NCBI GenBank assembly: GCA_019359115.1
Contig: JAHHHW010000120.1
Location: 1-42,617 of the forward strand
Source: Pelatocladus maniniholoensis HA4357-MV3
Lineage (GTDB): Bacteria; Cyanobacteriota; Cyanobacteriia; Cyanobacteriales; Nostocaceae
DNA length: 42,617 nucleotides
Reading direction: 5' to 3'
Positions 28,097-37,698 of this stretch are shown here, in pieces. A program made the position numbers and the translations under genes. The notes under the pieces were generated by a model. The model saw only the letters and a program-made list of their open reading frames with translations, ran no database searches and was not told where the DNA came from. How positions within the stretch are numbered: position 1 is the first letter of the stretch; each line of letters opens with the position of its first letter.

Positions 28097-28306
28097 TACC
28101 AGTTCCTTGGAAGTCAAAACTCACGCATTCACGCATTCAAAAGAATTGTATTCCGGGCTTTTGCGTCATTTTAAATAGTATGTTTATTTACGTCGTGCTG
28201 TACTAGATTTTGTTGTTTCTTGTTTGTTGCTTGTTGTTTGTTGCTTGGAAAATCAATCCCCAACCACTAACCACCAACCACTAACACATGAAATGAATGA
28301 AAAGTT

Positions 28307-28891
28307 ATGACATACAAACTCATAGTGATCGGTACATCTTTGGGTGGTTTAGAAGCTTTACAAGTCATTTTGTCTGGTTTGCCAGAGACTTTTCCTATAC
28401 CAATAGCCGTTGTTCAACATCGTCATAAGTCTTCCGATGATACATTAAGATTACTATTACAAAATTATAGTAATTTAGTTATTAAAGAGGCAGAAGATAA
28501 AGAAGATATTTTAGCTGGACAGGTATATTTAGCTCCAGCAGATTATCACTTACTGGTAGAAAGCAAAAGTCTAACAGTTTCTCAACCTTATTTTTCCTTA
28601 TCTACCGATGCTCCTGTAACTTACGCACGACCATCAATTGATGTACTATTTGAAACTGCGGCAGAAGCTTATAATCAAAAACTTATTGGTATGTTGTTAA
28701 CAGGAGCCAATCAAGATGGTGTTCAAGGACTGGCAAAAATTCAAGCACGAGGCGGAATCACTATAGTCCAAGAACCTGAGAGCGCTCATTGCTCAGTTAT
28801 GCCTGCTGCTGCGATCGCACTCGGAGTCGCAGATAAAGTCTTATCATTACTAGAGATTCCTGCTTTCTTAGTAAAAATTTGCAATATATAA
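28307..28891 (+). CDS. CheB-type methylesterase, catalytic domain only
   Basis: This 194-residue protein is the CheB methylesterase domain without the usual N-terminal receiver. The catalytic triad is visible: S11 in GTSLGG, H38 in VVQHRHK and D137 in LLTGANQDG. It hydrolyses glutamate methyl esters, opposing CheR. Without a receiver it cannot be switched by direct phosphorylation, so control must come from a partner such as the adjacent kinases or from the level of expression. It is preceded by a gap of about 210 nt rich in short CCACTAACC-like repeats and followed by the third hybrid kinase. Confidence 0.9.
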   Translation: MTYKLIVIGTSLGGLEALQVILSGLPETFPIPIAVVQHRHKSSDDTLRLLLQNYSNLVIKEAEDKEDILAGQVYLAPADYHLLVESKSLTVSQPYFSLSTDAPVTYARPSIDVLFETAAEAYNQKLIGMLLTGANQDGVQGLAKIQARGGITIVQEPESAHCSVMPAAAIALGVADKVLSLLEIPAFLVKICNI

Positions 28892-29044
28892 ATTCTATAA
28901 TCCCCGATCCCCGTTTCCCAATCCCCAATCCCAAGAAAACCAAAATTATAACTTAAGATAGTGGGAATTCAGCTAGCTTTAGCGTCACAGTCAATAGGAA
29001 GACGTCAAAACGGCTTGTTCTATTTCTAAAAGTGTATATTTGAA

Positions 29045-31357
29045 ATGTCATTTGAGCCTAAAGTTAATGTTCTGTTGGTAGATGATCATCCAGAGAATTT
29101 GCTAGCCCTAGAGGCAATATTAGACAGCCTTGATCATAACTTGGTAAGGGCTACATCAGGCGCAGAAGCCTTGCGAAATCTTTTAAATCAGGATTTTGCT
29201 GTGATTTTGTTGGATGTGCAAATGCCAGATATGGACGGGTTCGAGACAGCAGCTCTAATTCGACAACGAGAGCGATCGCGCCACACACCAATCATCTTTG
29301 TCACCGCATTCAACACCAGTGACAACATGGTATTTAGAGGATATTCTCTGGGTGCAGTAGATTATCTTTTTAAGCCCATAGAACCGGAGATATTGAAATC
29401 TAAGGTAGCGGCGTTTATTGATTTGTTCCAAAAAAGCGCTGAAGTGAAGCGACAAGCCACACAACTAGCTGCAATGAATGCTGAACTCAAAAAACGCGAA
29501 GAAATGTTTCGCTCTTTGAGTGCTTGTTCACCCGTAGGCATTTTTTTAACTGATCAACATGGTAAATGCACTTATGCGAATCCCCGCTACCATGCGATTT
29601 TTGGCTTGACGCCAGAGCAAAGTTTAGATGAAGGCTGGATCACCACAATTCATCATGAAGACCAACAATCAGTAGTGGCAAATTGGTATACTGCTGCTGC
29701 TGAAGGTAGAGAATACAAAGGTGAGTTTCGCATCATCACTCCAGATGGAATTGAGCGTTGGGTTAATGTGTCCTCATCCCCAATGCTTTCGGAAGAAGCC
29801 AACGTGATTGGTTTTACCGGCACATCAGAAGATATCACAGAGCGCAAAAAAGCCGAAGAAGAACACATCAAACTCATCCGCGAACAAACAGCACGCCAAG
29901 AAGCTGAAACAGCAAATCGCCTCAAAGATGAATTTTTAGCGACTCTCTCTCATGAACTCCGCACACCTTTAACATCTATATTGGGTTGGTCTAGATTATT
30001 ACGTCAGCGAAAATTAAATGAAGAAGCGATCGCCCGTGCAGTAGAAACTATTGAACGCAATGCTGGTTTGCAAGCTCAACTTATAGAAGATATCTTAGAT
30101 GTCTCGCGGATTATGCGAGGCAAGCTTAGTCTTAATATTTGTCCAGTCAACTTAGTTAGCTTAACTGCAACAGTTATAAATAGCGTACGTCTAGAAGCAG
30201 AAGCAAAACAAATTCTACTTGAATATGTAGTCGAACTAGGCGAAACAGAGAACACACAAACACGGGAACGCAAAGACACAGGGAATAAAGATGAAATACT
30301 CTCCGCGTCATCGCGTCTTCCTGTCACGACGTCTTGCGAAACCACATCTTCCGTGTTCGTCTCAGGTGATCCTAACCGCCTCCAACAAGTTCTCTGGAAT
30401 TTGCTTAACAATGCTCTTAAATTTACCTCTTCTGATGGCAGGGTAGAACTACGCCTGGAAGTTGCAAAGGAAAATGGATCATTGGAAATAGCGCAAGGGG
30501 GACACGGGGGAGAAGAAGACAATTTATCCTTGTCTAGTCCCTGTGCTAATTACGCCCAAATCACCATCAGTGATACAGGTGTTGGTATTAGTCCAGAATT
30601 TCTCCCCTACGTTTTTGATCGCTTCCGTCAAGCAGATGGGAGTATAACTAGAAACCACGGTGGATTAGGATTGGGATTGGCGATCGTACGTTATTTAGTG
30701 GAAATGCATGGTGGTAGTGTTCATGCTGATAGTCCAGGATTAGGACAGGGAGCAACATTTACTATAAAATTGCCATTGTTGAAAAGACACGAACAAGCCA
30801 ATGATAATACAGTGACCGAGGGATGTGTAAATCAAGAATGTGCTACCACTTCCAAAGCCGAGGAGAATTTTAAGAAAGTCTCTACTGTTCCTCCAAAGTG
30901 GAAATTAAAACCAACAGAACAGACAACGAAAATAGCGTCTTCTAAAGGACTTACAGAATCATCCTTAAATGGTTTACAGGTGCTAATAGTAGATGATGAT
31001 ACTGATACACGAGAATATGTAGCCACCGTACTGCAAGATTCTGGAGCTGAAGTAACAGCAGTTAGTTCAGTACAATTAGCACTTTTAGCGATCGCAAAAT
31101 CTCTACCGGATATATTGATTAGTGATATCAGTATGCCAGAGGAAGATGGCTACAGCTTAATCCGTAAAATCCGAAAGATGCAACCAGAACAAGGAGGGAA
31201 TTTACCTGCGATCGCATTAACAGCTTATGCCAGGTCACAAGATTGCCAACAAGCCTTAGATGCAGGTTTTCAGATGTATGTTACCAAGCCAGTTGAACCA
31301 AATCAATTAATTAACTCAGTAGCAAAATTAATGCAAAGATTAAATACGGGAAGTTGA
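29045..31357 (+). CDS. Hybrid histidine kinase REC-PAS-HisKA-HATPase-REC
   Basis: This 770-residue cytoplasmic kinase has an N-terminal receiver (D57 in LLDVQMPDMDG), a coiled segment, a PAS domain with PAC motif (about 150-270), HisKA with LSHELRTPL (H303), HATPase with DTGVGISP and GGLGLGLAI, and a C-terminal receiver (D694 in ISDISMPEEDG). Two stretches inside the catalytic half look foreign. Residues about 400-440 (Thr/Ser-rich, before GDPNRLQQV) come from a palindromic repeat also found in the gene at 32182-33870. Residues about 482-500 (QGGHGGEEDNLSLSS) come from a purine/pyrimidine-rich repeat. Both keep the frame and lie at loop positions, so the kinase is probably functional. It closes the CheR/CheB cluster. 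Confidence 0.92.
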   Translation: MSFEPKVNVLLVDDHPENLLALEAILDSLDHNLVRATSGAEALRNLLNQDFAVILLDVQMPDMDGFETAALIRQRERSRHTPIIFVTAFNTSDNMVFRGYSLGAVDYLFKPIEPEILKSKVAAFIDLFQKSAEVKRQATQLAAMNAELKKREEMFRSLSACSPVGIFLTDQHGKCTYANPRYHAIFGLTPEQSLDEGWITTIHHEDQQSVVANWYTAAAEGREYKGEFRIITPDGIERWVNVSSSPMLSEEANVIGFTGTSEDITERKKAEEEHIKLIREQTARQEAETANRLKDEFLATLSHELRTPLTSILGWSRLLRQRKLNEEAIARAVETIERNAGLQAQLIEDILDVSRIMRGKLSLNICPVNLVSLTATVINSVRLEAEAKQILLEYVVELGETENTQTRERKDTGNKDEILSASSRLPVTTSCETTSSVFVSGDPNRLQQVLWNLLNNALKFTSSDGRVELRLEVAKENGSLEIAQGGHGGEEDNLSLSSPCANYAQITISDTGVGISPEFLPYVFDRFRQADGSITRNHGGLGLGLAIVRYLVEMHGGSVHADSPGLGQGATFTIKLPLLKRHEQANDNTVTEGCVNQECATTSKAEENFKKVSTVPPKWKLKPTEQTTKIASSKGLTESSLNGLQVLIVDDDTDTREYVATVLQDSGAEVTAVSSVQLALLAIAKSLPDILISDISMPEEDGYSLIRKIRKMQPEQGGNLPAIALTAYARSQDCQQALDAGFQMYVTKPVEPNQLINSVAKLMQRLNTGS
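30248..30364. repeat. In-frame palindromic repeat inside the hybrid kinase gene
   Basis: The segment from about 30248 contains AAAGATGAAATACTCTCCG and CGCGTCT motifs, nearly identical over 22 bp to 33641-33662 inside the NAD(P)HX repair gene. Its two halves are partly complementary (CGGGAACGCAAAGACACAGG versus CTGTC and CGCGTC stretches). It encodes about 39 residues not expected in a HATPase domain. Boundaries are approximate. Confidence 0.6.
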
Positions 31358-31557
31358 TCGGGGATCGAGGATCGGGAATCAGGGACAAGGAAAGGGGGTA
31401 GCTTTGGGTAGGTGTTATGTAACGGAAATACTTAACAACCAATAACAAGTATGTAAATTTTTCATAACATTAAATTGAGTAATGCTTATATTTATATTTC
31501 GTTATTTAATTGCCTGATTAAGTGTCTTATACTTAATTGACATTACCTTAAAGATGA

Positions 31558-31887
31558 ATGCTCGATTTCAACAGCCTAGCGGAGTTTTCCCGCACCAACT
31601 GCGTTAGTATTTGTGCATTTCTTGTGCCAGCAAACTTACTTGCCACGCTGTTGACAATGATTTTTGCCGCACTCCGTCGCCCATCATCTCAAGTTTGGCA
31701 ATTAGCAATAACAGGCTGCATATTTGCTGTTGTGATGATATTGCATGTTTACACTTGGTTTATGATTGGCGTAGTCATGATTCCTACTTACGTTTTATTG
31801 TGGCTAGCTATTACTTGTTTAGTTTGTAATGTAGGGTCAATTTTATTTCACAGACACAACACTAACGCCCCAATTTTTCAAAGATAA
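31558..31887 (+). CDS. Small membrane protein, function unknown
   Basis: This 109-residue protein has three predicted membrane helices (about 17-40, 48-70 and 74-96) and a short polar C-terminus (HRHNTNAPIFQR). There are no motifs I recognise. It follows the kinase cluster by 200 nt on the same strand; the gap holds GGGATCGGGGATC-like short repeats. Hydrophobicity and the absence of a competing frame suggest it is real, but family membership is unknown. Confidence 0.6.
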   Translation: MLDFNSLAEFSRTNCVSICAFLVPANLLATLLTMIFAALRRPSSQVWQLAITGCIFAVVMILHVYTWFMIGVVMIPTYVLLWLAITCLVCNVGSILFHRHNTNAPIFQR

Positions 31888-31904
31888 ATAAAGATGTAAT
31901 GGTC

Positions 31905-32024
31905 TTATACCAATTAAATATGAAGCTGCACATTATTTTAACCCCTCCCAACCTCCCCTTACCAAGGGGAGGTGCCGAAGGCGGTGGGGTTCTTTCTATG
32001 CATCTTCATATGGAAATGATATTA
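31905..32024. mobile_element. MITE-like dispersed repeat, copy 2
   Basis: Nearly identical to 26972-27089 over about 100 bp. Its ends pair imperfectly: TATACCAATTAAATATGAAG on the left against the complement of CTTCATATGGAAATGATATT on the right. Non-coding. Confidence 0.7.
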
Positions 32025-32145
32025 CACCCTTAGCACCCGATACGCTTCAAATGTTAACTCAGATCTTGCACCTAGCCGGGAGTAATATATGCCTATTTTG
32101 GCTATACAAACTAAGTCCGCCCACACGGACTAATCCAAAATCTTT

Positions 32146-32173
32146 GTAGAGACACGATATATCGTGTCTCTAC
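32146..32173. repeat. GATATATC-centred perfect palindrome, variant 2
   Basis: GTAGAGACACGATA and its exact complement form a 28-bp palindrome just past the stop of the minus-strand NAD(P)HX repair gene. The same family appears at 27116-27145 with different, still complementary arms. A small AGTCCG/CGGACT hairpin lies next to it (32113-32130). Confidence 0.8.
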
Positions 32174-32181
32174 ATTCGGAT

Positions 32182-33870
32182 TCATACCGCATTCAGCAAC
32201 GCCAGAAATTTTAGTAAATAATGCGTCAACGTAAATGCATCTACTCCTAATTCTGTGCGTTCTTGCGCTGCCAAAATTCCGGCTTGAGCGTGCCACCAAG
32301 CAGCAGTTGCTACCATATCTTCGGCAGGTATTTGATGTGTGATAGCTTGGGCAATTAATCCACCCATTAACCCAGTTAACACGTCACCACTACCACCTCG
32401 CGCTAAAGCTGGAGTACTTTCAGGAACTATCCACACAGAACCTTGGCGATTTGCGATCGCAGTTCTAGCTCCTTTCAATAATATTACTGCTCCGCTTTGG
32501 GCTGCTGCTTCCCGTACTGCTTCGATTCTGTCTTGCTTGGCATTTGGTAAGTCGGGAAATAAGCGTTGAAATTCGCCTGCATGGGGTGTAAGTACTGTCA
32601 GTGCTTGTCGCACCACCCCTCCTTTTGTCCCCCCCTCACTAAGGGGGGTTTTCATTTCTGACAGAATATTTAAACCATCGGCATCAAGAATCAAGGGGTT
32701 TGTGCTTTCTAATACTTGCTGTAAAATCGGGCTGGCATCTTTGGTTAAACCGGGACCACAAGCGATCGCATGAAATGAATTTAAGTCTGTGTTTTCTGGT
32801 AATTGTAATTGAGCGATCGCGCCTGTTTCAGTTTCTGGACAACCGACAATCAGTGCTTCTGGCAAATGACTAACCATAATCGGCTTGAGAGATTCTGGTA
32901 CAGCAATTGACAGCATCCCAACCCCACTAGCCCTTGCTCCCAATCCAGTTAAAATCGCGCCTCCAGCATAGCGACGTGAACCGCAAATTAATAATAAATG
33001 TCCTTCTTTGTATTTATGGGTGACAGCAGGACGCGGTAGAGGTAAAGTAGATAACGCAGTAGCTTCGGTAATGCGTGTAATTCGGGGTGCATCTGCCAGT
33101 ACAGCTTCCACATCTGCTAAAGGTATATCAAAATCGATGAACTCTGCCTTACCGACGTATTCTAAAGCCTGGTCTTGCAATAAACCCAGTTTCCACAAAC
33201 CTAAACATAACGTGTGCGTAGCCCGGATCGCGGTTCCTAAAACTTTGCCAGTATCTGTATGCAATCCAGAAGGCATATCGATACTAATAATTGGTATAGA
33301 CTTTTGATTTAACTGATTAATAGCACTAGCAACAGGATCTTTGAGTTCTCTTTCTAACCCAAATCCAAATAATCCATCAACCAACAAATCGCACTCTGGC
33401 AAGTCCTCAATTGATTGATAACAGGAAATACCTAAACTCTGAGCATACTGTAAATGCTGTGTAGTTAATTCCTTAAGTTTGGCAAAAGGACTATAGATAC
33501 AGACAGCATAACCGCGAAAATGCAGTTCACGGGCAACGACCAAAGCATCCCCACCATTGTGGCCAGGGCCGACGAGAATCCCGATTTTGTGTCGAGACAC
33601 AGAGGAAGATGCGGGGACTGGAAAACACGCTGATGCGGAGAATACAGATGAAATACTCTCCGTGTCCCCGCGTCTCCGTGTCGCTGCGTTCTCTTTGTTC
33701 GCGTCTTCAGAAAAATAAAGTACCTCAATCCGATGCGCGATCAATCCTGCAACCTTTTCCATTAAAGCAGCTACAGGCATTCCTGCTGCAAAGATACGCG
33801 CTTCGATATCGCGCATCTGTTGTGCTGTCACTACAACTTGCGAAATTTGGGTTTTTTGTTGGTTGTTCAT
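32182..33870 (-). CDS. nnr: Bifunctional NAD(P)H-hydrate epimerase / ADP-dependent dehydratase
   Basis: This 562-residue protein repairs damaged NADHX and NADPHX. The N-terminal epimerase half (about 1-250) has VGPGHNGGDALVVAREL and DGLFGFGL. The C-terminal ribokinase-like dehydratase half (about 260-555) has the KEGHLLLICGS start, LTPHAGEFQRLF and the ARGGSGDVLTGL anion-hole motif. Two segments look inserted: about 55-97 (EDANKENAATRRRGD onward), encoded by a palindromic repeat also present in the hybrid kinase at 30248-30364, and a short TPLSEGGTKGG stretch encoded by a C/G-tract hairpin (about 32620-32656). Both keep the frame. It is divergent from mnmA, with 174 nt between them. Confidence 0.93.
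   Translation of the reverse strand: MNNQQKTQISQVVVTAQQMRDIEARIFAAGMPVAALMEKVAGLIAHRIEVLYFSEDANKENAATRRRGDTESISSVFSASACFPVPASSSVSRHKIGILVGPGHNGGDALVVARELHFRGYAVCIYSPFAKLKELTTQHLQYAQSLGISCYQSIEDLPECDLLVDGLFGFGLERELKDPVASAINQLNQKSIPIISIDMPSGLHTDTGKVLGTAIRATHTLCLGLWKLGLLQDQALEYVGKAEFIDFDIPLADVEAVLADAPRITRITEATALSTLPLPRPAVTHKYKEGHLLLICGSRRYAGGAILTGLGARASGVGMLSIAVPESLKPIMVSHLPEALIVGCPETETGAIAQLQLPENTDLNSFHAIACGPGLTKDASPILQQVLESTNPLILDADGLNILSEMKTPLSEGGTKGGVVRQALTVLTPHAGEFQRLFPDLPNAKQDRIEAVREAAAQSGAVILLKGARTAIANRQGSVWIVPESTPALARGGSGDVLTGLMGGLIAQAITHQIPAEDMVATAAWWHAQAGILAAQERTELGVDAFTLTHYLLKFLALLNAV
33595..33715. repeat. In-frame palindromic repeat inside the NAD(P)HX repair gene
   Basis: It contains AATACAGATGAAATACTCTC and CGCGTCTCCGTGTC on the + strand, matching the repeat at 30248-30364. 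The host gene is read on the opposite strand here, so the same repeat is translated in the opposite orientation. It adds about 40 residues before VGPGHNGGD. Confidence 0.6.
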
Positions 33871-34044
33871 GGTTGATTGTCAATGTTCTTAATTAACCAT
33901 TAACCATTAATCACTCATATCAGTTATCAGTGAATAGGCAAAGCTGGTAACTGTAGAAAATAGCTATAATTCTTGAGAGTAGCAATCATTATGGTCACTA
34001 CATAGTGGTAGTTTAAAAATAACAGCCTAGCAATTCTTACCGAT

Positions 34045-35100
34045 ATGGAAAAAGTCGTAGTAGGACTTTCGGGCGGTGTTGATAGTTCTACCGTCGCCGC
34101 CATTTTACACAATCAGGGCTATGAAGTAATTGGTCTGACCCTTTGGCTAATGAAAGGAAAGGGTCAATGTTGCTCTGAAGGTATGGTAGATGCGGCTTCT
34201 ATCTGTGATCAGCTCGGTGTTCCCCATCATGTTGTTGATATTCGAGATGTTTTTCAGACAAATATTGTTGATTACCTAGTAACTGGATACAGTAACGGTA
34301 TTACACCTCTGCCTTGTTCGCAGTGCAATAAAACAGTGAAATTTGGCCCGATGTTACAGTATGCTCGCGAAACCTTGGGATGCGATCGCATTGCTACGGG
34401 TCATTATGCGCGGATCAATTATAACGAAGCTACCAGACGTTACGAACTCCTGCGGGCAATTGATCGCAATAAAGACCAGACTTACTTCCTCTATGACTTG
34501 TCGCAAGATTTACTGAGAGGTTCAGTATTTCCTCTAGGAGAAGTGCAAAAAAGTGAAACTCGCCGCATTGCCACTGAATACAATCTCAAAACAGCCGATA
34601 AGCCAGAAAGTCAGGATCTATGTCTGGTAGAAGCAAATGGCTCAATGCGAGCATTTTTGGATAAGTATCTTGCACCCAAACAAGGCGAAATTGTTGATAT
34701 GGATGGTAAGGTGCTAGGGCAACATGATGGTGTTCATCATTACACAATAGGACAACGTAAGGGCTTGGGAATTGCGGCTGCGGAACCGTTGTATGTAATT
34801 GCCTTGGATGCAGCTAACAATAAAGTCATAGTAGGCGATCGCACTCTTGCAACTCAGCCAGAATGCACTGTCAATCGGGTAAATTGGGTTTCCATTGCTG
34901 AACCTGCAAGTCCTATTCGTGCGGAAGTCCAAGTCCGCTATCGTTCTCACCCCGTACCAGTGACAGTAATTCCCTTGGAAAACTCCCGCGTACGCATCGT
35001 CTTCGATGAACCCCAGTTCAGTATCACACCTGGACAAGCAGCAGTTTGGTACGAAGGAGAAAAAGTTTTGGGTGGAGGAATAATTGAGCAATTTAGCTGA
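34045..35100 (+). CDS. mnmA: tRNA-specific 2-thiouridylase MnmA
   Basis: This 351-residue PP-loop enzyme adds sulfur to U34 of tRNA Glu, Gln and Lys. The ATP-binding PP-loop is GLSGGVDSS (8-16). The catalytic Cys pair is C91 in PLPCSQCN and C193 in [24 protein letters not shown] and the C-terminal IGQRKGLGI and VRYRSHPVP segments are all typical. Length is normal and the start is the first ATG after a 174-nt divergent intergenic region. It is cytoplasmic and converges with the PhoD-like gene 25 nt away. Confidence 0.97.
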   Translation: MEKVVVGLSGGVDSSTVAAILHNQGYEVIGLTLWLMKGKGQCCSEGMVDAASICDQLGVPHHVVDIRDVFQTNIVDYLVTGYSNGITPLPCSQCNKTVKFGPMLQYARETLGCDRIATGHYARINYNEATRRYELLRAIDRNKDQTYFLYDLSQDLLRGSVFPLGEVQKSETRRIATEYNLKTADKPESQDLCLVEANGSMRAFLDKYLAPKQGEIVDMDGKVLGQHDGVHHYTIGQRKGLGIAAAEPLYVIALDAANNKVIVGDRTLATQPECTVNRVNWVSIAEPASPIRAEVQVRYRSHPVPVTVIPLENSRVRIVFDEPQFSITPGQAAVWYEGEKVLGGGIIEQFS

Positions 35101-35125
35101 ATCGCCGCGACTTCTAGTCGCTGTT

Positions 35126-37531
35126 TCACTCTAAAAAAACTTCATATCTAGTTAACGGAAAAGGTTCTAGCAACTCACCCTCGTGTAAACTTTCTAATCG
35201 CCACCAGATAGTTTGCACAGCTATCTGTTTACCATCAACTACCTCAAAAGTGATTTCGCCAATATTATTTACTCCCACAACTGCTTTCCCAGCACCCCAT
35301 TTACCTAAATAATCACGGTGATTTTTAGCCATAGCTAAATATTTTTCTAAAGGTAGCTTGCGGTTTTGTCCTGGTAAGGGAGCAGTTATAGATTGAGGCT
35401 GGACTAAATTAGTATCTTTTGGTTCATGTACTTTTTCATCTTTACCTAAAACGAAATTAATCTTATACCACCATTCCGGTTTTTTTATAACTTGTAATTC
35501 TTTATGCCAACCACGTTCTTTAAGTAAATCTATTGTGGCAGGATTAGTCTTAATAGTCCAAGGAATGCATTGCGGTACATGATCAACATAAACATGCATC
35601 ACACCAATTTCTAATTCTTGTTCATCTTTATTTTCCCACCCTAAAATTTCTGCTTTGGGTAAATAATTGATTTTTTCAATTGGAAGAAAACCTTTTTTAT
35701 GTAATGAATGACTTCCACCTGTACCACTAACTTCATTCTTAAAAGAACTACTAGTAAATTGAATGGCAATCAGTTCAGTTTTGATATTTTCTGAATGTTC
35801 AAAGGGACAGATAGCTGCATATTTGAGGCAAGATGCAAAACTATAGTGGACATCACCAGATAAGATAATGACACGACTTTGTTTTGCTGGTAATGCTCGT
35901 AATACCAAACAAGCAAGCAATCTTTCAAATGCTGTTGTTTCTAAACCCCAAGCTTCCGGATCAAAACCCCAAGCTGCACTACCAAATTTTTCTGCGAAAG
36001 CTTTAGCTGTCTTTTGAATTGCTTCTAAAAAAGGCACACCAACCACAGGCCCCGGAGAAATTACAAAAGTCACTTTAGCATTTTTGGGATGAACTACTTT
36101 TGTTATTTGCTGATCACAAGCTTCTTTACTCAAAAGCCCTGGAAAATCAAAATCTTTGCCTGGAAATGCTCGCCAAGTACGAGTATCAAGTACTATGACT
36201 TCATATTCTGGTCCTGTGACGGTATAATGCCATTTTAAAGAAGCATCTGTGTGGGGTATTTGTCTGGGGTGACTATTTCTAATATCTGCAATAGATGGTA
36301 AACCAATTCGCCGAGTAATTTCCTGTTCGTATTTTAAATTTTGTCCTTGAAAAGCAAACCAGCCAACAGCAGCTTTAAGTAATCCTTCTCCCGGTTTACC
36401 ATCTATAAATTCGTCTGGTGTATTTCCCCAAGCTTGACAGATTGCGTATGCAAGTAAACCATTTTGGAGGATACGTCTACCTAACGGTTTACTCAGGACG
36501 CGATCGCACCACGCCATGTTTAAATACCAATCATCGGTAATTTCATGGTCGTCAAATATCATATACGTGGGAATATTAGCTAAGGCGCGTCTCACCTGTT
36601 TGAGTGTTGTCTGAAAACTTTTTAAATCCCCAAGTTCTTTTAAAAATAAATCTTCACTACTCGCAAGTGGGGGTAAATTTTGATTAACATCAGCAAATGT
36701 CGGTAAATCTTCAGGCTTGGGCCATAACACATCACACCAAGCGAATAAATACATAGTACAAAAATCACTGAATGTAAATAAGTGGCTTTTGGCAATATTA
36801 GCAATTTTATTGAGTTTAGTAATACTTGCTGTTAAACCAGCAGTATAGGTTGCTAAATTATTACGTTGACCAGCCTGCAATTCTTTAATATCTGTGACAT
36901 CTGGTAATTTTTCTGACCAACCTAATAATGTTTCGCCTGCATCTATTAACATGAAAAGTAAGGCGTCGGCTACATCATCTGCATAGATTTGATCGCCTGT
37001 AAGAAAAAGTTGGTGTGGTCTTTTTTTCGGCTCTTCTACTAATGCTTCTTTAATCATCTTGTCTAAAGCTGTGAATGCATCCAAGCTTTCACCATGTGGC
37101 TTCCGACAAGAACCATGAACAATACGTAAATCTTTTAAGTCATAAGGTACAAGCTCAAAACTGGGCAAATCATAGGGAGGATATATAATTTCCCTAATTG
37201 AACCGTTTGTATTTAATATACCTGGATCGCTGATGTTTTCTTCATTACCAAATTCTAAATCATAGAGATAATTTTCCCCATATTGAAGTATATTTTCATT
37301 TGTTCTAGCAGTGACAGCAACTATATATAAATTAATACCTAATTTAATAGTTACTCTACTGCCTGTTAGTAATAAATTTTTATTCGTATCCAAGATTTTG
37401 AGAGTAACAATGCGGCTTTCTTTCAAAGCTATCCACACAGTTACAGAATTTGGTGCAGTATGTCGCAAAATCGGCCCTGCGAGAACGAGTGGTAGTTGGT
37501 GAATTCGTTCTCTTAATGATGTCCATGCCAT
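35126..37531 (-). CDS. PhoD-like metallophosphatase family protein
   Basis: This 801-residue protein has the PhoD-type pattern: an N-terminal Fn3-like beta domain (GPILRHTAPNSVTVWIAL), then the metal-site motifs VHGSCRKP, LTGDQIYADD, IFDDHEITDDW and LSGDVHYSFAS in order across residues about 135-590. It hydrolyses phosphate esters or diesters with Ca/Fe-type metal sites in known members. No signal peptide or Tat motif is seen, so it is probably cytoplasmic, unlike secreted PhoD. The C-terminal about 200 residues carry no motif I know. Length is greater than classical PhoD (about 550), as in several cyanobacterial homologues. Substrate unknown. Confidence 0.85.
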   Translation of the reverse strand: MAWTSLRERIHQLPLVLAGPILRHTAPNSVTVWIALKESRIVTLKILDTNKNLLLTGSRVTIKLGINLYIVAVTARTNENILQYGENYLYDLEFGNEENISDPGILNTNGSIREIIYPPYDLPSFELVPYDLKDLRIVHGSCRKPHGESLDAFTALDKMIKEALVEEPKKRPHQLFLTGDQIYADDVADALLFMLIDAGETLLGWSEKLPDVTDIKELQAGQRNNLATYTAGLTASITKLNKIANIAKSHLFTFSDFCTMYLFAWCDVLWPKPEDLPTFADVNQNLPPLASSEDLFLKELGDLKSFQTTLKQVRRALANIPTYMIFDDHEITDDWYLNMAWCDRVLSKPLGRRILQNGLLAYAICQAWGNTPDEFIDGKPGEGLLKAAVGWFAFQGQNLKYEQEITRRIGLPSIADIRNSHPRQIPHTDASLKWHYTVTGPEYEVIVLDTRTWRAFPGKDFDFPGLLSKEACDQQITKVVHPKNAKVTFVISPGPVVGVPFLEAIQKTAKAFAEKFGSAAWGFDPEAWGLETTAFERLLACLVLRALPAKQSRVIILSGDVHYSFASCLKYAAICPFEHSENIKTELIAIQFTSSSFKNEVSGTGGSHSLHKKGFLPIEKINYLPKAEILGWENKDEQELEIGVMHVYVDHVPQCIPWTIKTNPATIDLLKERGWHKELQVIKKPEWWYKINFVLGKDEKVHEPKDTNLVQPQSITAPLPGQNRKLPLEKYLAMAKNHRDYLGKWGAGKAVVGVNNIGEITFEVVDGKQIAVQTIWWRLESLHEGELLEPFPLTRYEVFLE

Positions 37532-37698
37532 GTAATTTGTACCATTAATTATACGATTTGTATTTAATAGTGAAATATATTAATACTTAATAAAGCATTT
37601 TTTAGAACTAAATGCTATTTTTAAGAAAAAATTTAATTAGCGATCGCATTTAGTTCAGTAGATGATAATATTGTCTCTGCTGAATTTAAGATAAATTA

